Assembly: GCF_037940415.1 (NCBI RefSeq)
Contig: NZ_CP149798.1
Span: 1,178,001 to 1,242,000, forward strand
Length of the DNA: 64,000 bases
Direction: 5' to 3'
From: Streptomyces sp. f51
Lineage (GTDB): Bacteria; Actinomycetota; Actinomycetes; Streptomycetales; Streptomycetaceae
The number at the start of each line of letters is the position of its first letter. Position 1 is the stretch's first letter. Of this stretch, positions 38,915-47,473 are shown piece after piece. The notes below the pieces were generated by a model. The model had not been told where the DNA came from, ran no database searches, and saw only the letters and a program-made list of their open reading frames with translations. A program made the position numbers and the translations under genes.

Positions 38915-39862
38915 TCAGGTCACGTCGTCATAACCGTTGACCCGGTCCGTGGTGGCCTGCTCCGGAAGGACCCGGCCGGCACCCACGTTCTCGACGTCGC
39001 CGATGTCCTCGGGGGTGAGGTCGAGGTCGGACGCCTCGTCGTCGGCGGGTCCCGACTCGTCACGCCTGCGCTTGCGCCGGTCGTTGTAGAGCGAGAAGAG
39101 GACGGCGCCGAAGTACAGGATCCAGATCGGTCCGGCGAGCGCCAGCATCGTCAGCGGGTCGGTGCTGGGCGTCGCGACGGCGGCGAAGACCGTGATGCCG
39201 ACGATCATGCCCCGCCACCAGCCGAGCATGCGCTTGCCCGTGAGGATGCCCGTGAGGTTGAGCATCACCAGGAGCAGCGGCAGCTCGAAGGAGAGACCGA
39301 AGACCACGACCATGCGCGTGACCAGGTCGAGCAGGTCGTCGAGCGGCAGCAGGTTGCTGACGCCGTGCGGGGTGAACGTGAGCAGGACCTTCGCCGTGGT
39401 GGGAAGCACCTTGTAGGCGAAGAAGGCGCCGGCGAAGAACAGCGGGACGCCCGTGCCGACGAACGCGTACGCGTACTTCTTCTCGCTCCTGTGCAGTCCC
39501 GGGGCGACGAACGCCCAGAGCTGGTAGAGCCAGACCGGCGAGGCGATCACGACGCCCGCCATCAGGGAGACCTTCAGCGCCAGGGTGAACGGCGCGAGCA
39601 GACCGTTGATGGTGATCTGCGCGCACTGGTGGTTCTTGGGCTGCTTCGCCAGTTCGGCGAAGGTCTCCGGACATCCGACGGAGTCCAGGACCGGCTTCGT
39701 GAAGAAGTTGATGATGCTGTTGTAGTAGAAGGCCGCGACGATGGTCACGATGACGATCGCCAGCACCGCCTTCGCGAGCCGGTTGCGGAGCTCGCGAAGA
39801 TGGTCCGCGAGGGGCATGCGCCCCTCGGGGTCCTTCTCCGTGTTGCGGGCAGACTTGAGCAA
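38915..39862 (-). CDS. tatC: Twin-arginine translocase subunit TatC
   Basis: A 315-residue membrane protein with six helices. It has the TatC hallmarks MPLADHLRELRNRL at the cytoplasmic N-terminus, SPVWLYQLWAFVAPGL and FGLSFELPLL. With TatA/TatB it forms the receptor and channel for folded proteins bearing RR signal peptides. The likely start is TTG 39862 (LKSARNTEKDPEGRMP) with GAGGA upstream; no better start fits. 47 bp after tatA. The acidic C-terminal tail (about residues 260-315) is longer than in E. coli. Confidence 0.93.
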   Translation of the reverse strand: MLKSARNTEKDPEGRMPLADHLRELRNRLAKAVLAIVIVTIVAAFYYNSIINFFTKPVLDSVGCPETFAELAKQPKNHQCAQITINGLLAPFTLALKVSLMAGVVIASPVWLYQLWAFVAPGLHRSEKKYAYAFVGTGVPLFFAGAFFAYKVLPTTAKVLLTFTPHGVSNLLPLDDLLDLVTRMVVVFGLSFELPLLLVMLNLTGILTGKRMLGWWRGMIVGITVFAAVATPSTDPLTMLALAGPIWILYFGAVLFSLYNDRRKRRRDESGPADDEASDLDLTPEDIGDVENVGAGRVLPEQATTDRVNGYDDVT

Positions 39863-39909
39863 CCCACGTCCTCATCTCATGCGGCGGGCCGGGGGTGTCC
39901 GGCCCTGCG

Positions 39910-40194
39910 TCAGCGCTGGGTCGTGTCCGTGGGCTCGTTGACCGGGCGCGAGCTGGTCACGTCGCCGGGAGCGGCCTGGATGGTGCGCTGCGCGGGGGGC
40001 TGCTCGTCGGCGGCCGGGGCGGGGGCCTGGGTGCTGCTGCCGCCCTCCTCCTTCATCGCCTTCGCCTCGCTCTTGAGGATCCGGGCGGACTTGCCGAGGG
40101 AGCGCGCCATGTCCGGAAGCTTCTTCGCGCCGAACAGCAGGATGATGACGACGAGGATGAGAATGATCTCGGGAGCTCCGAGCCTTCCGAACAT
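39910..40194 (-). CDS. tatA: Twin-arginine translocase subunit TatA
   Basis: A 94-residue protein with the TatA layout: a short N-terminal membrane helix ([19 protein letters not shown]), the hinge FGAKKLP, an amphipathic helix ([23 protein letters not shown]) and a polar tail. It oligomerises to make the Tat pore. Directly upstream of tatC. No tatB is in this window, in line with Streptomyces genomes, where tatB lies elsewhere. Confidence 0.95.
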   Translation of the reverse strand: MFGRLGAPEIILILVVIILLFGAKKLPDMARSLGKSARILKSEAKAMKEEGGSSTQAPAPAADEQPPAQRTIQAAPGDVTSSRPVNEPTDTTQR

Positions 40195-40430
40195 AAGTCT
40201 TTACCTTCTCACCGAGGCTGCATGGTCGGGGTGCTGGCCGATCGGTCGGACGTGTGTCCGAACGTCGTAGTGTCAGCGATCGTAACGCTCAGGGGTGAAC
40301 GCGGGGCAATCCCTGTGCGTACTCCCAGTTCGCGGCCCGCGCCTCATTCTCCGGGCCGCGCCCCTGAGCGTACCTGGCCCCGGCATGAAGTCGACAGGCC
40401 GACGTGACGCATCGCGCATTCACGGACGGC

Positions 40431-40625
40431 TCACACCGTGTCCATGGAGCGCGCGGCCCCGAGCGCGGCCTCCTCCAGGTCCTCGGAGGCGGAGCTGATA
40501 CGGCGCGCGGAATCGGCCACCTGGCGGCCCAGACGCTCCGCTTCCACGAAGACACGCACGGCGAGAACTCCCAGAACCGAGATTCCGAGGAAACCCGCGG
40601 CGATCGCAAACATCGGCCAGAACAT
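40431..40625 (-). CDS. Small single-pass membrane protein, unknown function
   Basis: A 64-residue protein. Residues about 4-24 (MFAIAAGFLGISVLGVLAVRVFV) form one membrane helix, followed by an amphipathic helix (ERLGRQVADSARRISSASEDLEEAAL). ATG 40625 has AGGG upstream. It lies 10 bp after the zinc-ribbon gene in the pafB-pafC direction, so it is probably co-transcribed. I do not recognise a family. Confidence 0.7.
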   Translation of the reverse strand: MFWPMFAIAAGFLGISVLGVLAVRVFVEAERLGRQVADSARRISSASEDLEEAALGAARSMDTV

Positions 40626-40635
40626 GACGACGACC

Positions 40636-41028
40636 CTAGAGGGTGGAGTGCAGCCGCAGCGTGCGGACCCCGCCCCCGGTGAGAAGTTCGACGATGCGCT
40701 CCCCCGCCGGCTTGCGGACGGCCGACCCGCACGCGGGGCAGGTGAACGAGTAGAACGTGGTGCGGCTGCTGGCGCCGATGGCCAGGCGCAGGGCACCGGG
40801 GGTGAGCTCGAACCCGGCCCGGCAGTCGGGGCACGCGGCCTTGAACATCACCTCGACGACGCGGCGCATCCCGGCGAAGGCCGCCCCGACCGACATCTCC
40901 GGCGCGCCCGGGGCCGAAGCGGCCCGTCCCGGCGCGCCCGCGGTCGCTCCGGCGCGTCCCGGGGCCCCCGCCCGCCGTACCGCACCCGGCTTCTCCGGGG
41001 CACCCGGCCTTCCCTGCGCACCAGACAT
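40636..41028 (-). CDS. Zinc-ribbon protein with collagen-like N-terminus, unknown function
   Basis: A 130-residue protein in two parts. Residues 1 to about 45 are Gly/Ala/Pro/Arg-rich with GAPG and GRAG repeats. The C-terminal 65 residues contain two CxxC pairs (ACPDCRAGFEL and FTCPACGSAVRK), a zinc-ribbon arrangement. ATG 41028 has GAGGA about 9 bp upstream and is 11 bp after pafC, so it belongs to the pafB-pafC operon. The low-complexity part may not be conserved; a shorter protein from ATG 40896 is possible. Confidence 0.65.
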   Translation of the reverse strand: MSGAQGRPGAPEKPGAVRRAGAPGRAGATAGAPGRAASAPGAPEMSVGAAFAGMRRVVEVMFKAACPDCRAGFELTPGALRLAIGASSRTTFYSFTCPACGSAVRKPAGERIVELLTGGGVRTLRLHSTL

Positions 41029-41039
41029 CGACGACGTCC

Positions 41040-42065
41040 TCAAAGCCCTTGCTCCCGCCCCTCGTACGGTCTGTCCCGGACCTCCGCGAGCCCCTCGTGC
41101 CCGTCGTAGGCGGCGAGCGCCTCACGGGCCGCGGCGCGGGCGCTGTCCGCGAGAGCCTGCGGCGAGACGATCCGGCCGTCACCGCCGAGACGCAGGGCCA
41201 GCCGCCGCAGCGAGGCGGGATCCGGTGTCCGCAGGGTGATACGCAGCCCGCCGTCCGGCAGCTCATCCGCGCTGTCGTGCGGGTAGTACTCGGCGACCCA
41301 GCGCCCGCCGGGACCGGTCTCGACGACCACCTCGGGATCCTCGGCCGCGGGCTGGACGAGCCCCTCGGACAGGTCCCGCAGCTCGATCTCGGGCGGCGCG
41401 GACGGCTCGTCGAGAATGCGGATCTCGGCGACCCGGTCGAGCCGGAAGGTACGGCGCGCCTCCGAGCGACGGCACCAGGCCTCCACGTAGGTGTGGCCCA
41501 CGCTGACCAGGCGGATCGGGTCGATCTCGCGTTCGCTGAGCTCGTCGCGGGACGGCGAGTAGTAGCGGATCCACAGCCGCCGCCGCTCGGAGATCGCCCG
41601 GTCCACGTCGGCGAAGACCCCGCCCTCGGACTCGAAGGTCACCGACAGCCGGGAGCTGGCACCCGCCGCCTCGCCCGAGGCGGCCTCCACCTTGGCGGTG
41701 GCCCGCAGCAGCGCCTGCCGGTCGCCCTCGCGCAGACCGGGCAGGGTGGACACCGCGCGGGCGGCCACCAGCAGCGCGGTCGCCTCGTCCGCGGCGATCC
41801 GCAGCGGCTCGGCGACGTCGTCCGGGTTGTGCCACCAGATCCGGTCGCCGTCGGTGTCGATGTCGAGCAGATCCCCGCCGCGGAAACTGGTCCCGCACAA
41901 CGGCAGGACGTCGAGGTCCGAGATCAGCTCGTCCTCGGTGATCCCGAAGGCGCGGGCGACATCGCCCACGCGCGCGCCGGGACGCTCCCGCAGATACGTC
42001 ACCAGGGAGAGCATCCGCCGGGTCTGGTCGATCGCGTTCGTGGGCCTGGCCGGTTTTCCTGCCAC
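41040..42065 (-). CDS. pafC: PafC, WYL-domain DNA-damage transcription activator subunit
   Basis: A 341-residue protein with an N-terminal winged helix (MLSLVTYLRERPGARVGDVARAFGITEDELISDL, in parts) and WYL domain (ISERRRLWIRYYSPSRDE; HTYVEAWCRRSEARRTFRLDRVAEI split) plus the WCX extension. PafB and PafC act as a dimer that, in mycobacteria, activates the LexA-independent DNA-damage regulon from RecA-NDp promoters. pafC begins 15 bp after pafB. The pairing with pafA that gave the name is genomic; a role in pupylation itself is not established. Confidence 0.92.
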   Translation of the reverse strand: MAGKPARPTNAIDQTRRMLSLVTYLRERPGARVGDVARAFGITEDELISDLDVLPLCGTSFRGGDLLDIDTDGDRIWWHNPDDVAEPLRIAADEATALLVAARAVSTLPGLREGDRQALLRATAKVEAASGEAAGASSRLSVTFESEGGVFADVDRAISERRRLWIRYYSPSRDELSEREIDPIRLVSVGHTYVEAWCRRSEARRTFRLDRVAEIRILDEPSAPPEIELRDLSEGLVQPAAEDPEVVVETGPGGRWVAEYYPHDSADELPDGGLRITLRTPDPASLRRLALRLGGDGRIVSPQALADSARAAAREALAAYDGHEGLAEVRDRPYEGREQGL

Positions 42066-42080
42066 TTTCTTACTTTCCCC

Positions 42081-43034
42081 TCAGCCCTTGGCCACGGAAC
42101 GCAGCCGGTCGATCACATCGGCCCGCAGTTCGGCGGGTTCCACGACCACCACGTCCGGCCCGAACTCCACGAGCCAGGCGTCCAGGCCGTGCCCGTACGG
42201 AATCTCCAGCTCGTCCCAGCCGCCGCCCAGTTCCCTCACCGAGACGGCCTTGGCGCGCAGCGGGTAGCCCGCGCCGGAGCGCAGCCGGATCAGCGCCGAA
42301 CGGTCGGTGATCTCCCCCGCCCAGCCGGCCACCGTCTCGCGCACGGTGACGACGTCGGGGACCTCGGCGGTGTACCGGCCCGCACGCGCGCGGACCTTGC
42401 CGGTGATCCGGGAGAGCCTGAAGACGCGCTCGGCCGCGCGGTCGCGGTCCCAGCCCGCGAGGTACCAGTGGCCGCGCCAGCATTCCAGGGCCCAGGGCTC
42501 CACGTGCCGGGTGCCGGGCTGCGCGGCGTTCGCCTTGCGGTAGTCGAAGACGACCGGGCGGCGGTCGCGGCAGGCGAGCATCAGGGGCTCGAAGGCGGCC
42601 TCGTGGACGGGGATGTGGGGTTCGAGGGCGCCATGGGATCCGTAGGGGTCCACGTCCTCGGGCAGCCCCGCGGCGCGCAGTTTCTGGAGGGCTCCGCTGG
42701 CCGCGCCCGCCAGCCGGGCCTGCTGCCAGACCTTGGCGGCCAGCCCGAGGGCGGCGGCCTCCTCGGCGTCGAGGGTGATCGGCGGCAGACGGTTGCTGTC
42801 GCGGCGGGCGAGATAGCCGACCTCGCCGTCGAGGTTCTCCACCGTCTCGATGACCAGGCCGAGTTCGCGCAGATCGTCCTTGTCCCGCTCGAACATCCGG
42901 TTGAAGCTGTCGTCCGATCCGGCTTCCAGATAGGCCTCGATGGACTCGCGGAGTTCCCGCTTGCTGAGCGGCCGCCGCGTCCCGAGCAGACACAGTGCGA
43001 GGTTCATCAGCCGCTCGGCCTTGGCAATGGCCAT
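42081..43034 (-). CDS. pafB: PafB, WYL-domain DNA-damage transcription activator subunit
   Basis: A 317-residue paralogue of PafC. The N-terminal helix-turn-helix is KAERLMNLALCLLGTRRPLSKRELRESIEAYL (in parts), and the WYL region contains RRPVVFDYRKAN and HVEPWALECWRGHWYLAGWDRDR (in parts). ATG 43034 has GGAAGGG 5 bp upstream; the frame runs on to 43109 without a better start. It forms the PafBC activator with the next gene. Three genes in this window have promoters of the type PafBC recognises. Confidence 0.92.
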   Translation of the reverse strand: MAIAKAERLMNLALCLLGTRRPLSKRELRESIEAYLEAGSDDSFNRMFERDKDDLRELGLVIETVENLDGEVGYLARRDSNRLPPITLDAEEAAALGLAAKVWQQARLAGAASGALQKLRAAGLPEDVDPYGSHGALEPHIPVHEAAFEPLMLACRDRRPVVFDYRKANAAQPGTRHVEPWALECWRGHWYLAGWDRDRAAERVFRLSRITGKVRARAGRYTAEVPDVVTVRETVAGWAGEITDRSALIRLRSGAGYPLRAKAVSVRELGGGWDELEIPYGHGLDAWLVEFGPDVVVVEPAELRADVIDRLRSVAKG

Positions 43035-43097
43035 CGACGCCCTTCCTATGGTGCTTCCGACCGATGACCGTACCGCTCCGGAGTGTCGCGGCAAAAG

Positions 43098-43132
43098 CCG
43101 AGGGCCCATGCCCGGACGGGCATGGGCCTCGG
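43098..43132. terminator. Terminator after the small FKBP gene
   Basis: A strong hairpin: the arm 43098-43114 pairs with 43117-43132 with one bulged base. It lies 36 bp after the FKBP stop on the minus strand and separates it from pafB. Confidence 0.8.
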
Positions 43133-43167
43133 ATGATCGGATCCGGGTCGGATCCGGTCCGCCGTGA

Positions 43168-43539
43168 TCAGACGGCGATCAGGTCGACCACGAAGATCAG
43201 GGTCTCGCCGGGCTTGATCGCCGGGGTCGGGCTCTGGTCGCCGTAGGCGAGGTGGGCGGGGATGGTCAGCTGGCGACGGCCGCCGACCTTCATGCCCTGC
43301 ACGCCACGGTCCCAGCCCTTGATGACACGGCCGCCGCCGAGCGGGAACTTGAACGGGGCGCCCCGGTTCCAGCTCGCGTCGAACTCCTCACCCGTGCTGA
43401 ACGACACACCCACGTAGTGCACCGTGACGTTCTGGCCCGCCTCGGCCACGGCGCCGTCACCCTCCCAGAGGTCCTTGATCTCAAGGTCCGCCGGCGGCTG
43501 GCCCTCGGGGAAATCGATCTCGGGCTTCTCGATGCTCAC
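43168..43539 (-). CDS. FKBP-type peptidyl-prolyl isomerase (cytoplasmic)
   Basis: A 123-residue single-domain FKBP12-like isomerase. Conserved pocket residues are visible in VHYVGVSFSTGEEFDASW, FPLGGGRVIKGWDRGVQGMKVGGRR and PAHLAYGDQ (each in part). No signal peptide, so it acts in the cytoplasm on prolyl bonds. ATG 43539. It follows the lipoprotein FKBP gene on the same strand by 60 bp and ends at the hairpin 43098-43132. FKBP genes beside pafA are usual in Streptomyces; no direct role in pupylation is known to me. Confidence 0.93.
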   Translation of the reverse strand: MSIEKPEIDFPEGQPPADLEIKDLWEGDGAVAEAGQNVTVHYVGVSFSTGEEFDASWNRGAPFKFPLGGGRVIKGWDRGVQGMKVGGRRQLTIPAHLAYGDQSPTPAIKPGETLIFVVDLIAV

Positions 43540-43599
43540 GTCTTTGCTCCTGCTTGTGTACGTAAGGACAACACGGACAGTCTTGCATCCCCGGAGGGG

Positions 43600-44607
43600 T
43601 TACATCTTCGCCAGGATGTCGACCGAGAAGACGAGCGTGGAGTCCTTCTTGATACCGCTGCCGGCCGGCGGGTTGTCCGCGTAGCCCAGCGCCGGCGGAA
43701 TCACGATCAGCACACGGCTGCCGACCTTCTTGCCCGTCAGCCCCTGCGCCCAGCCCTTGACGACCTGCTGCAACGAGAACGACGTCAGCTGACCGCGCTT
43801 GTACGTCGAGTCGAACTCCTTGCCGCTGTCCCACAGCACGCCCTCGTACTGCACGAGGACCGTGCTGTCCGCCTTGACCTCGGGACCGTCGCCCTCGATC
43901 ACGTAGTTCGCCACGAGCTTCGTGGGAGCGGTCTTCTTCGGCACCGTGATCTTGGGAGCCGAACCGTCCGTGTTCGTGCCGACCGTCGGCAGCGAGGAGT
44001 CCTTCTGCGGGACGTCCTTGCCCTTCGCGGAGCTCTTGGAGTTGAAGGTGTCCTCGATGTCCACCACGAACACCAGCGTGTCGGTGCCCTTGATGCCCGC
44101 CTGCGCGTTGCCCGACGCGCCGTAGCCCCAGGTCGGGGGGACCGACATCTCGACACGGCTGCCGGCCTTCTTGCCGACCAGGCCGTAGCGCCAGCCGTCG
44201 ATGATGCCGCCCTGCGCCAGCTGGATGACCAGCGGCGTCCCCCGGTCGTAGGAGTTGTCGAACACCTTCGCCGTGGCCCAGATCTGCCCCAGGTAATTGG
44301 CCTGGATGTAGTCGTTCTCCGCGACCGTCTTGCCGTTGCCCGCGATCACCGTCCTGACCGCCAGGTCCTTCGACGGCTCCCCCGGGCCCTTGGCCACGGT
44401 CGGCTTCTCACCGAACTTCGTACCGGCGGTGATCGCCGGCAGCGGACCGTCGACGATCTTCGGCGGGGGCGGCGCGGAGGCCGCGGCCGAAGCCGAGGGC
44501 GACGGGCTGTTGCTGGACTTCGCCGTGTCTGACTTGCCGTCGTCACCGCATCCGGCGAGCGTGACCAGTCCAGCGGGTACGGAGAGAAGGAGTGAGCGTC
44601 GGCGCAC
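43600..44607 (-). CDS. Lipoprotein with two FKBP-type peptidyl-prolyl isomerase domains
   Basis: A 335-residue exported lipoprotein. The signal peptide MRRRSLLLSVPAGLVTLAGC ends in a lipobox with Cys20. A Ser/Pro/Ala linker follows, then FKBP domain 1 (about 85-190; YLGQIWATAKVFDNSYDRGTP in part) and FKBP domain 2 (about 230-335; VQYEGVLWDSGKEFDSTYKRG in part). It would fold prolines in exported proteins at the outer membrane-cell-wall face. GTG 44607 has GAGG upstream. 60 bp before the small FKBP gene, after the pafA terminator. Confidence 0.92.
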   Translation of the reverse strand: MRRRSLLLSVPAGLVTLAGCGDDGKSDTAKSSNSPSPSASAAASAPPPPKIVDGPLPAITAGTKFGEKPTVAKGPGEPSKDLAVRTVIAGNGKTVAENDYIQANYLGQIWATAKVFDNSYDRGTPLVIQLAQGGIIDGWRYGLVGKKAGSRVEMSVPPTWGYGASGNAQAGIKGTDTLVFVVDIEDTFNSKSSAKGKDVPQKDSSLPTVGTNTDGSAPKITVPKKTAPTKLVANYVIEGDGPEVKADSTVLVQYEGVLWDSGKEFDSTYKRGQLTSFSLQQVVKGWAQGLTGKKVGSRVLIVIPPALGYADNPPAGSGIKKDSTLVFSVDILAKM

Positions 44608-44670
44608 GGTGGGAGCCTCGTATCGGTCGATCTTGGTGGATGGCGTGCGCGCAACTCTACGACGTGAGAA

Positions 44671-44699
44671 GGGCGCCGTACGGAAAACGTACGGCGCCC
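44671..44699. terminator. Terminator of pafA
   Basis: Perfect 12-bp arms GGGCGCCGTACG (44671-44682) and CGTACGGCGCCC (44688-44699) with a GAAAA loop, 36 bp after the pafA stop on the minus strand. Confidence 0.88.
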
Positions 44700-44735
44700 C
44701 GCGTTGCGTTCCGCGTCACCCACGGAACCCTCGGC

Positions 44736-46097
44736 TCACATCCCGGCGATCAGCTTCTCCACCCGGTCGTCCACCGAACGGAACGGGTCCTTGCACAACA
44801 CCGTGCGCTGCGCCTGGTCGTTCAGCTTCAGATGGACCCAGTCGACGGTGAAGTCCCGCCGCTGCTCCTGGGCCCGCCGGATGAAGTCACCGCGCAGCCG
44901 GGCCCGAGTGGTCTGCGGCGGTACGGACTTGCCCTCGAAGATCTTCAAGTCGTTGCAGATCCGCGCGGCTTGCCCCTTCCTCTCCAGAAGGTAGTAGAGA
45001 CCACGACGTCGGTGGATGTCGTGATATGCGAGGTCTATCTGCGCGACCCTGGGGTGCGACATGGTCATGTTGTGCTTCGCCCGGTACCGCTCGATGAGCT
45101 GGTACTTCATGACCCAGTCGATCTCCGTGCCGATCCGGTCGAGGTCCTCGGCCTCGATCGCGTCGAGCGTGCGGCCCCACAGTTCGAGGACCTGCTCGAC
45201 CGTCCCCGTGCGGATGCCGCGGCGCTCGCAGAAGTCCACGGCCTTCTCGTAGTACTCGCGCTGCACCTCGAGCGCGGAGGCCTCGCGGCCGCTGGCCAGC
45301 CGCACCTTGCGGCGGCCCGTGATGTCGTGGCTGACCTCGCGGATCGCCCGGATGGGGTTCTCCAGGGTGAGGTCCCGCATGACCGTGCCCGCCTCGATCA
45401 TGCGCAGCACGAGGTCCGTGGCACCGACCTTGAGGAGCATCGTCGTCTCGGACATGTTCGAGTCGCCGACGATGACGTGCAGACGGCGGTAGCGCTCGGC
45501 GTCCGCGTGCGGCTCGTCACGCGTGTTGATGATGGGACGGGACCGCGTCGTCGCGGAACTGACACCCTCCCAGATGTGCTCGGCGCGCTGGCTGACGCAG
45601 TACACGGCCCCGCGCGGCGTCTGGAGCACCTTGCCCGCACCGCACAGCAACTGCCTCGTGACCAGGAACGGAATGAGGATGTCCGCGAGCCGTGAGAACT
45701 CCCCGTGCCGGGCCACCAGATAGTTCTCGTGGCATCCGTAGGAGTTTCCGGCCGAGTCGGTGTTGTTCTTGAACAGATAGACGTCGCCCGCGATTCCTTC
45801 CTCGTGCAGGCGTCGTTCTGCGTCCACCAGGAGACCTTCGAGAATGCGCTCGCCGGCCTTGTCGTGGGTGACGAGTTCCGTCACGTTGTCACACTCGGGT
45901 GTGGCGTATTCCGGATGTGATCCCACGTCGAGATAAAGGCGGGCACCGTTCCGCAGAAAGACATTGCTGCTGCGGCCCCATGACACGACACGGCGGAAGA
46001 GGTACCGCGCCACCTCGTCGGGAGACAGCCGGCGCTGTCCCCTGAACGTACACGTGACGCCGTACTCGTTCTCCAGCCCGAAAATGCGGCGGTCCAT
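44736..46097 (-). CDS. pafA: PafA, Pup-protein ligase
   Basis: A 453-residue ligase of the carboxylate-amine ligase/glutamine synthetase fold. [16 protein letters not shown] carries the first catalytic Glu, [12 protein letters not shown] and [19 protein letters not shown] the ATP/metal site, and [23 protein letters not shown] (in part) the family block. It phosphorylates the C-terminal Glu of Pup and joins it to substrate lysines, marking them for the proteasome. ATG 46097 lies only 9 bp after the MFS gene stop, so the two are probably co-transcribed. Paralogue of Dop at 51064-52575. Confidence 0.97.
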   Translation of the reverse strand: MDRRIFGLENEYGVTCTFRGQRRLSPDEVARYLFRRVVSWGRSSNVFLRNGARLYLDVGSHPEYATPECDNVTELVTHDKAGERILEGLLVDAERRLHEEGIAGDVYLFKNNTDSAGNSYGCHENYLVARHGEFSRLADILIPFLVTRQLLCGAGKVLQTPRGAVYCVSQRAEHIWEGVSSATTRSRPIINTRDEPHADAERYRRLHVIVGDSNMSETTMLLKVGATDLVLRMIEAGTVMRDLTLENPIRAIREVSHDITGRRKVRLASGREASALEVQREYYEKAVDFCERRGIRTGTVEQVLELWGRTLDAIEAEDLDRIGTEIDWVMKYQLIERYRAKHNMTMSHPRVAQIDLAYHDIHRRRGLYYLLERKGQAARICNDLKIFEGKSVPPQTTRARLRGDFIRRAQEQRRDFTVDWVHLKLNDQAQRTVLCKDPFRSVDDRVEKLIAGM

Positions 46098-46106
46098 GAC
46101 TGAACA

Positions 46107-47366
46107 TTACGCCCGATCCCCTGAGCTGAAACGGGGTTCGACGGCTCGGTTTGGATCATTTTCCGATGACGCCGCAACTACCCCGCCCCTCCCGGCCGCC
46201 GCGAGGACCCTGCCCGTGGCCAGCAGAACCACCAGGGCGGCGGCACCCGCGACCCCCGGAACGGCGAACCCCCGGGCCGCCCCGCCCCACTGGACCACCG
46301 GCCCCGCGAGCCCCGTTCCGACCGAGGCACCCACGGTGAACGTCGTGACAAGCCAGGAGAAAGCCTCGGTGACCGTGCCGGCCGGAGCGTGCCGGTCCAC
46401 CAGGACGAAGGCGCACGCGATGCTCGGCGCGAGGAACACCCCGGCGAGCGTCGCCAGAGCGGTCATGGCGACCGGACCCGGCACCAGCATCAGCGGGACG
46501 TAACACACCGCCAGAAGGCCCACCAGCACCCGCAGTCGCCGCTCCGGCGCCCCGCTCCAGCGGCGCGCGCCGTAGACCACACCGCCGCACAGCGCGCCCA
46601 GCCCGATGCCCGCCATCAGCCAGCCGTACACCGCGTCCCCGCCGTGCGCGTCGGCGTACGACACCCCCGCGACCGTGATCGAGCCGAGCGCGATCCCGAT
46701 GAACAGGAAGGCCCCGAGCAGCGCCAGCAGCCCCGGCGAGCGCAGCGCGCCCAGCCAGTGCGCCTCGCGCGGCGCCGAACGCCACGCGCGCGAGGGCTCG
46801 GAGAGGACCACGGAGAGGGCGCCCAGGACACCGATGACGCTCAGGATCAGCAGAGCGGCCTGCGCCGACCACAGCGACACGCACAGCGTCACGAGCAACG
46901 GCCCCACGGTGAACATGATTTCCTGCGCCACCGCGTCCATCGCGTACGCGGTGTGCACCTGCTCCTCCTCGCGCAGCACCGAGGGCCACAGCGCCCGCAG
47001 GCCGCCCTCCAGGGGAGGCGTGAACAGTCCGGCCACCGCCATCGCGGCGCAGGCGAGCGCCACCGGGTCCGTGCCGGCCAGCGCGAAGACGCCCATGCCG
47101 AGGGCCGAGACGACCGCCGCGGGCAACTGCACCCGGGGCTGGCCGTACAGGTCCACGAGCCGGCCGAGCAGGGGCTGTCCGACCGCGTTGGCCACCCCGT
47201 AGACGGCGGCGAGCGCGCCCGCCAGGCTGTACGTGCCGCCCTCGGCCCGCACGAACAGCACGACGGCGATGGCCGCGGTGGCGTTCGGCAGCCGCCCCAC
47301 CAGCGTCCCGGTGAGGAGCCGGGCGGCGTGCCTCGCCCTCAGGATCTCCAGGTATCCCGCAGCCAT
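46107..47366 (-). CDS. Major facilitator superfamily transporter
   Basis: A 419-residue membrane protein with about 12 helices. The loop GQPLLGRLVDLYGQPRV (residues about 60-76) corresponds to the MFS signature between helices 2 and 3. Similar to sugar-efflux or drug-export MFS proteins; substrate unknown. ATG 47366. It is divergent from a LacI-type regulator gene and followed by pafA after 9 bp, so the LacI protein may also influence pafA transcription. The name of the transported compound cannot be given from sequence. Confidence 0.82.
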   Translation of the reverse strand: MAAGYLEILRARHAARLLTGTLVGRLPNATAAIAVVLFVRAEGGTYSLAGALAAVYGVANAVGQPLLGRLVDLYGQPRVQLPAAVVSALGMGVFALAGTDPVALACAAMAVAGLFTPPLEGGLRALWPSVLREEEQVHTAYAMDAVAQEIMFTVGPLLVTLCVSLWSAQAALLILSVIGVLGALSVVLSEPSRAWRSAPREAHWLGALRSPGLLALLGAFLFIGIALGSITVAGVSYADAHGGDAVYGWLMAGIGLGALCGGVVYGARRWSGAPERRLRVLVGLLAVCYVPLMLVPGPVAMTALATLAGVFLAPSIACAFVLVDRHAPAGTVTEAFSWLVTTFTVGASVGTGLAGPVVQWGGAARGFAVPGVAGAAALVVLLATGRVLAAAGRGGVVAASSENDPNRAVEPRFSSGDRA

Positions 47367-47400
47367 GGCCTGCCCTTCCGGTAGTGCGTGACGTCGAAGT

Positions 47401-47412
47401 GTTACGTATAAC
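47401..47412. promoter_or_regulatory. Operator candidate between MFS and LacI genes (GTTA-CGTA-TAAC)
   Basis: A short AT-rich dyad in the 107-bp divergent gap, the part with lowest GC. LacI proteins often bind such a site between themselves and the gene they control. Short arms, so weak on its own. Confidence 0.4.
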
Positions 47413-47473
47413 GTCCTGCTCAATACGTACCATGTGCGCTGACCGCGAGTCCAGACGAAGGAGCAGGCCCACG

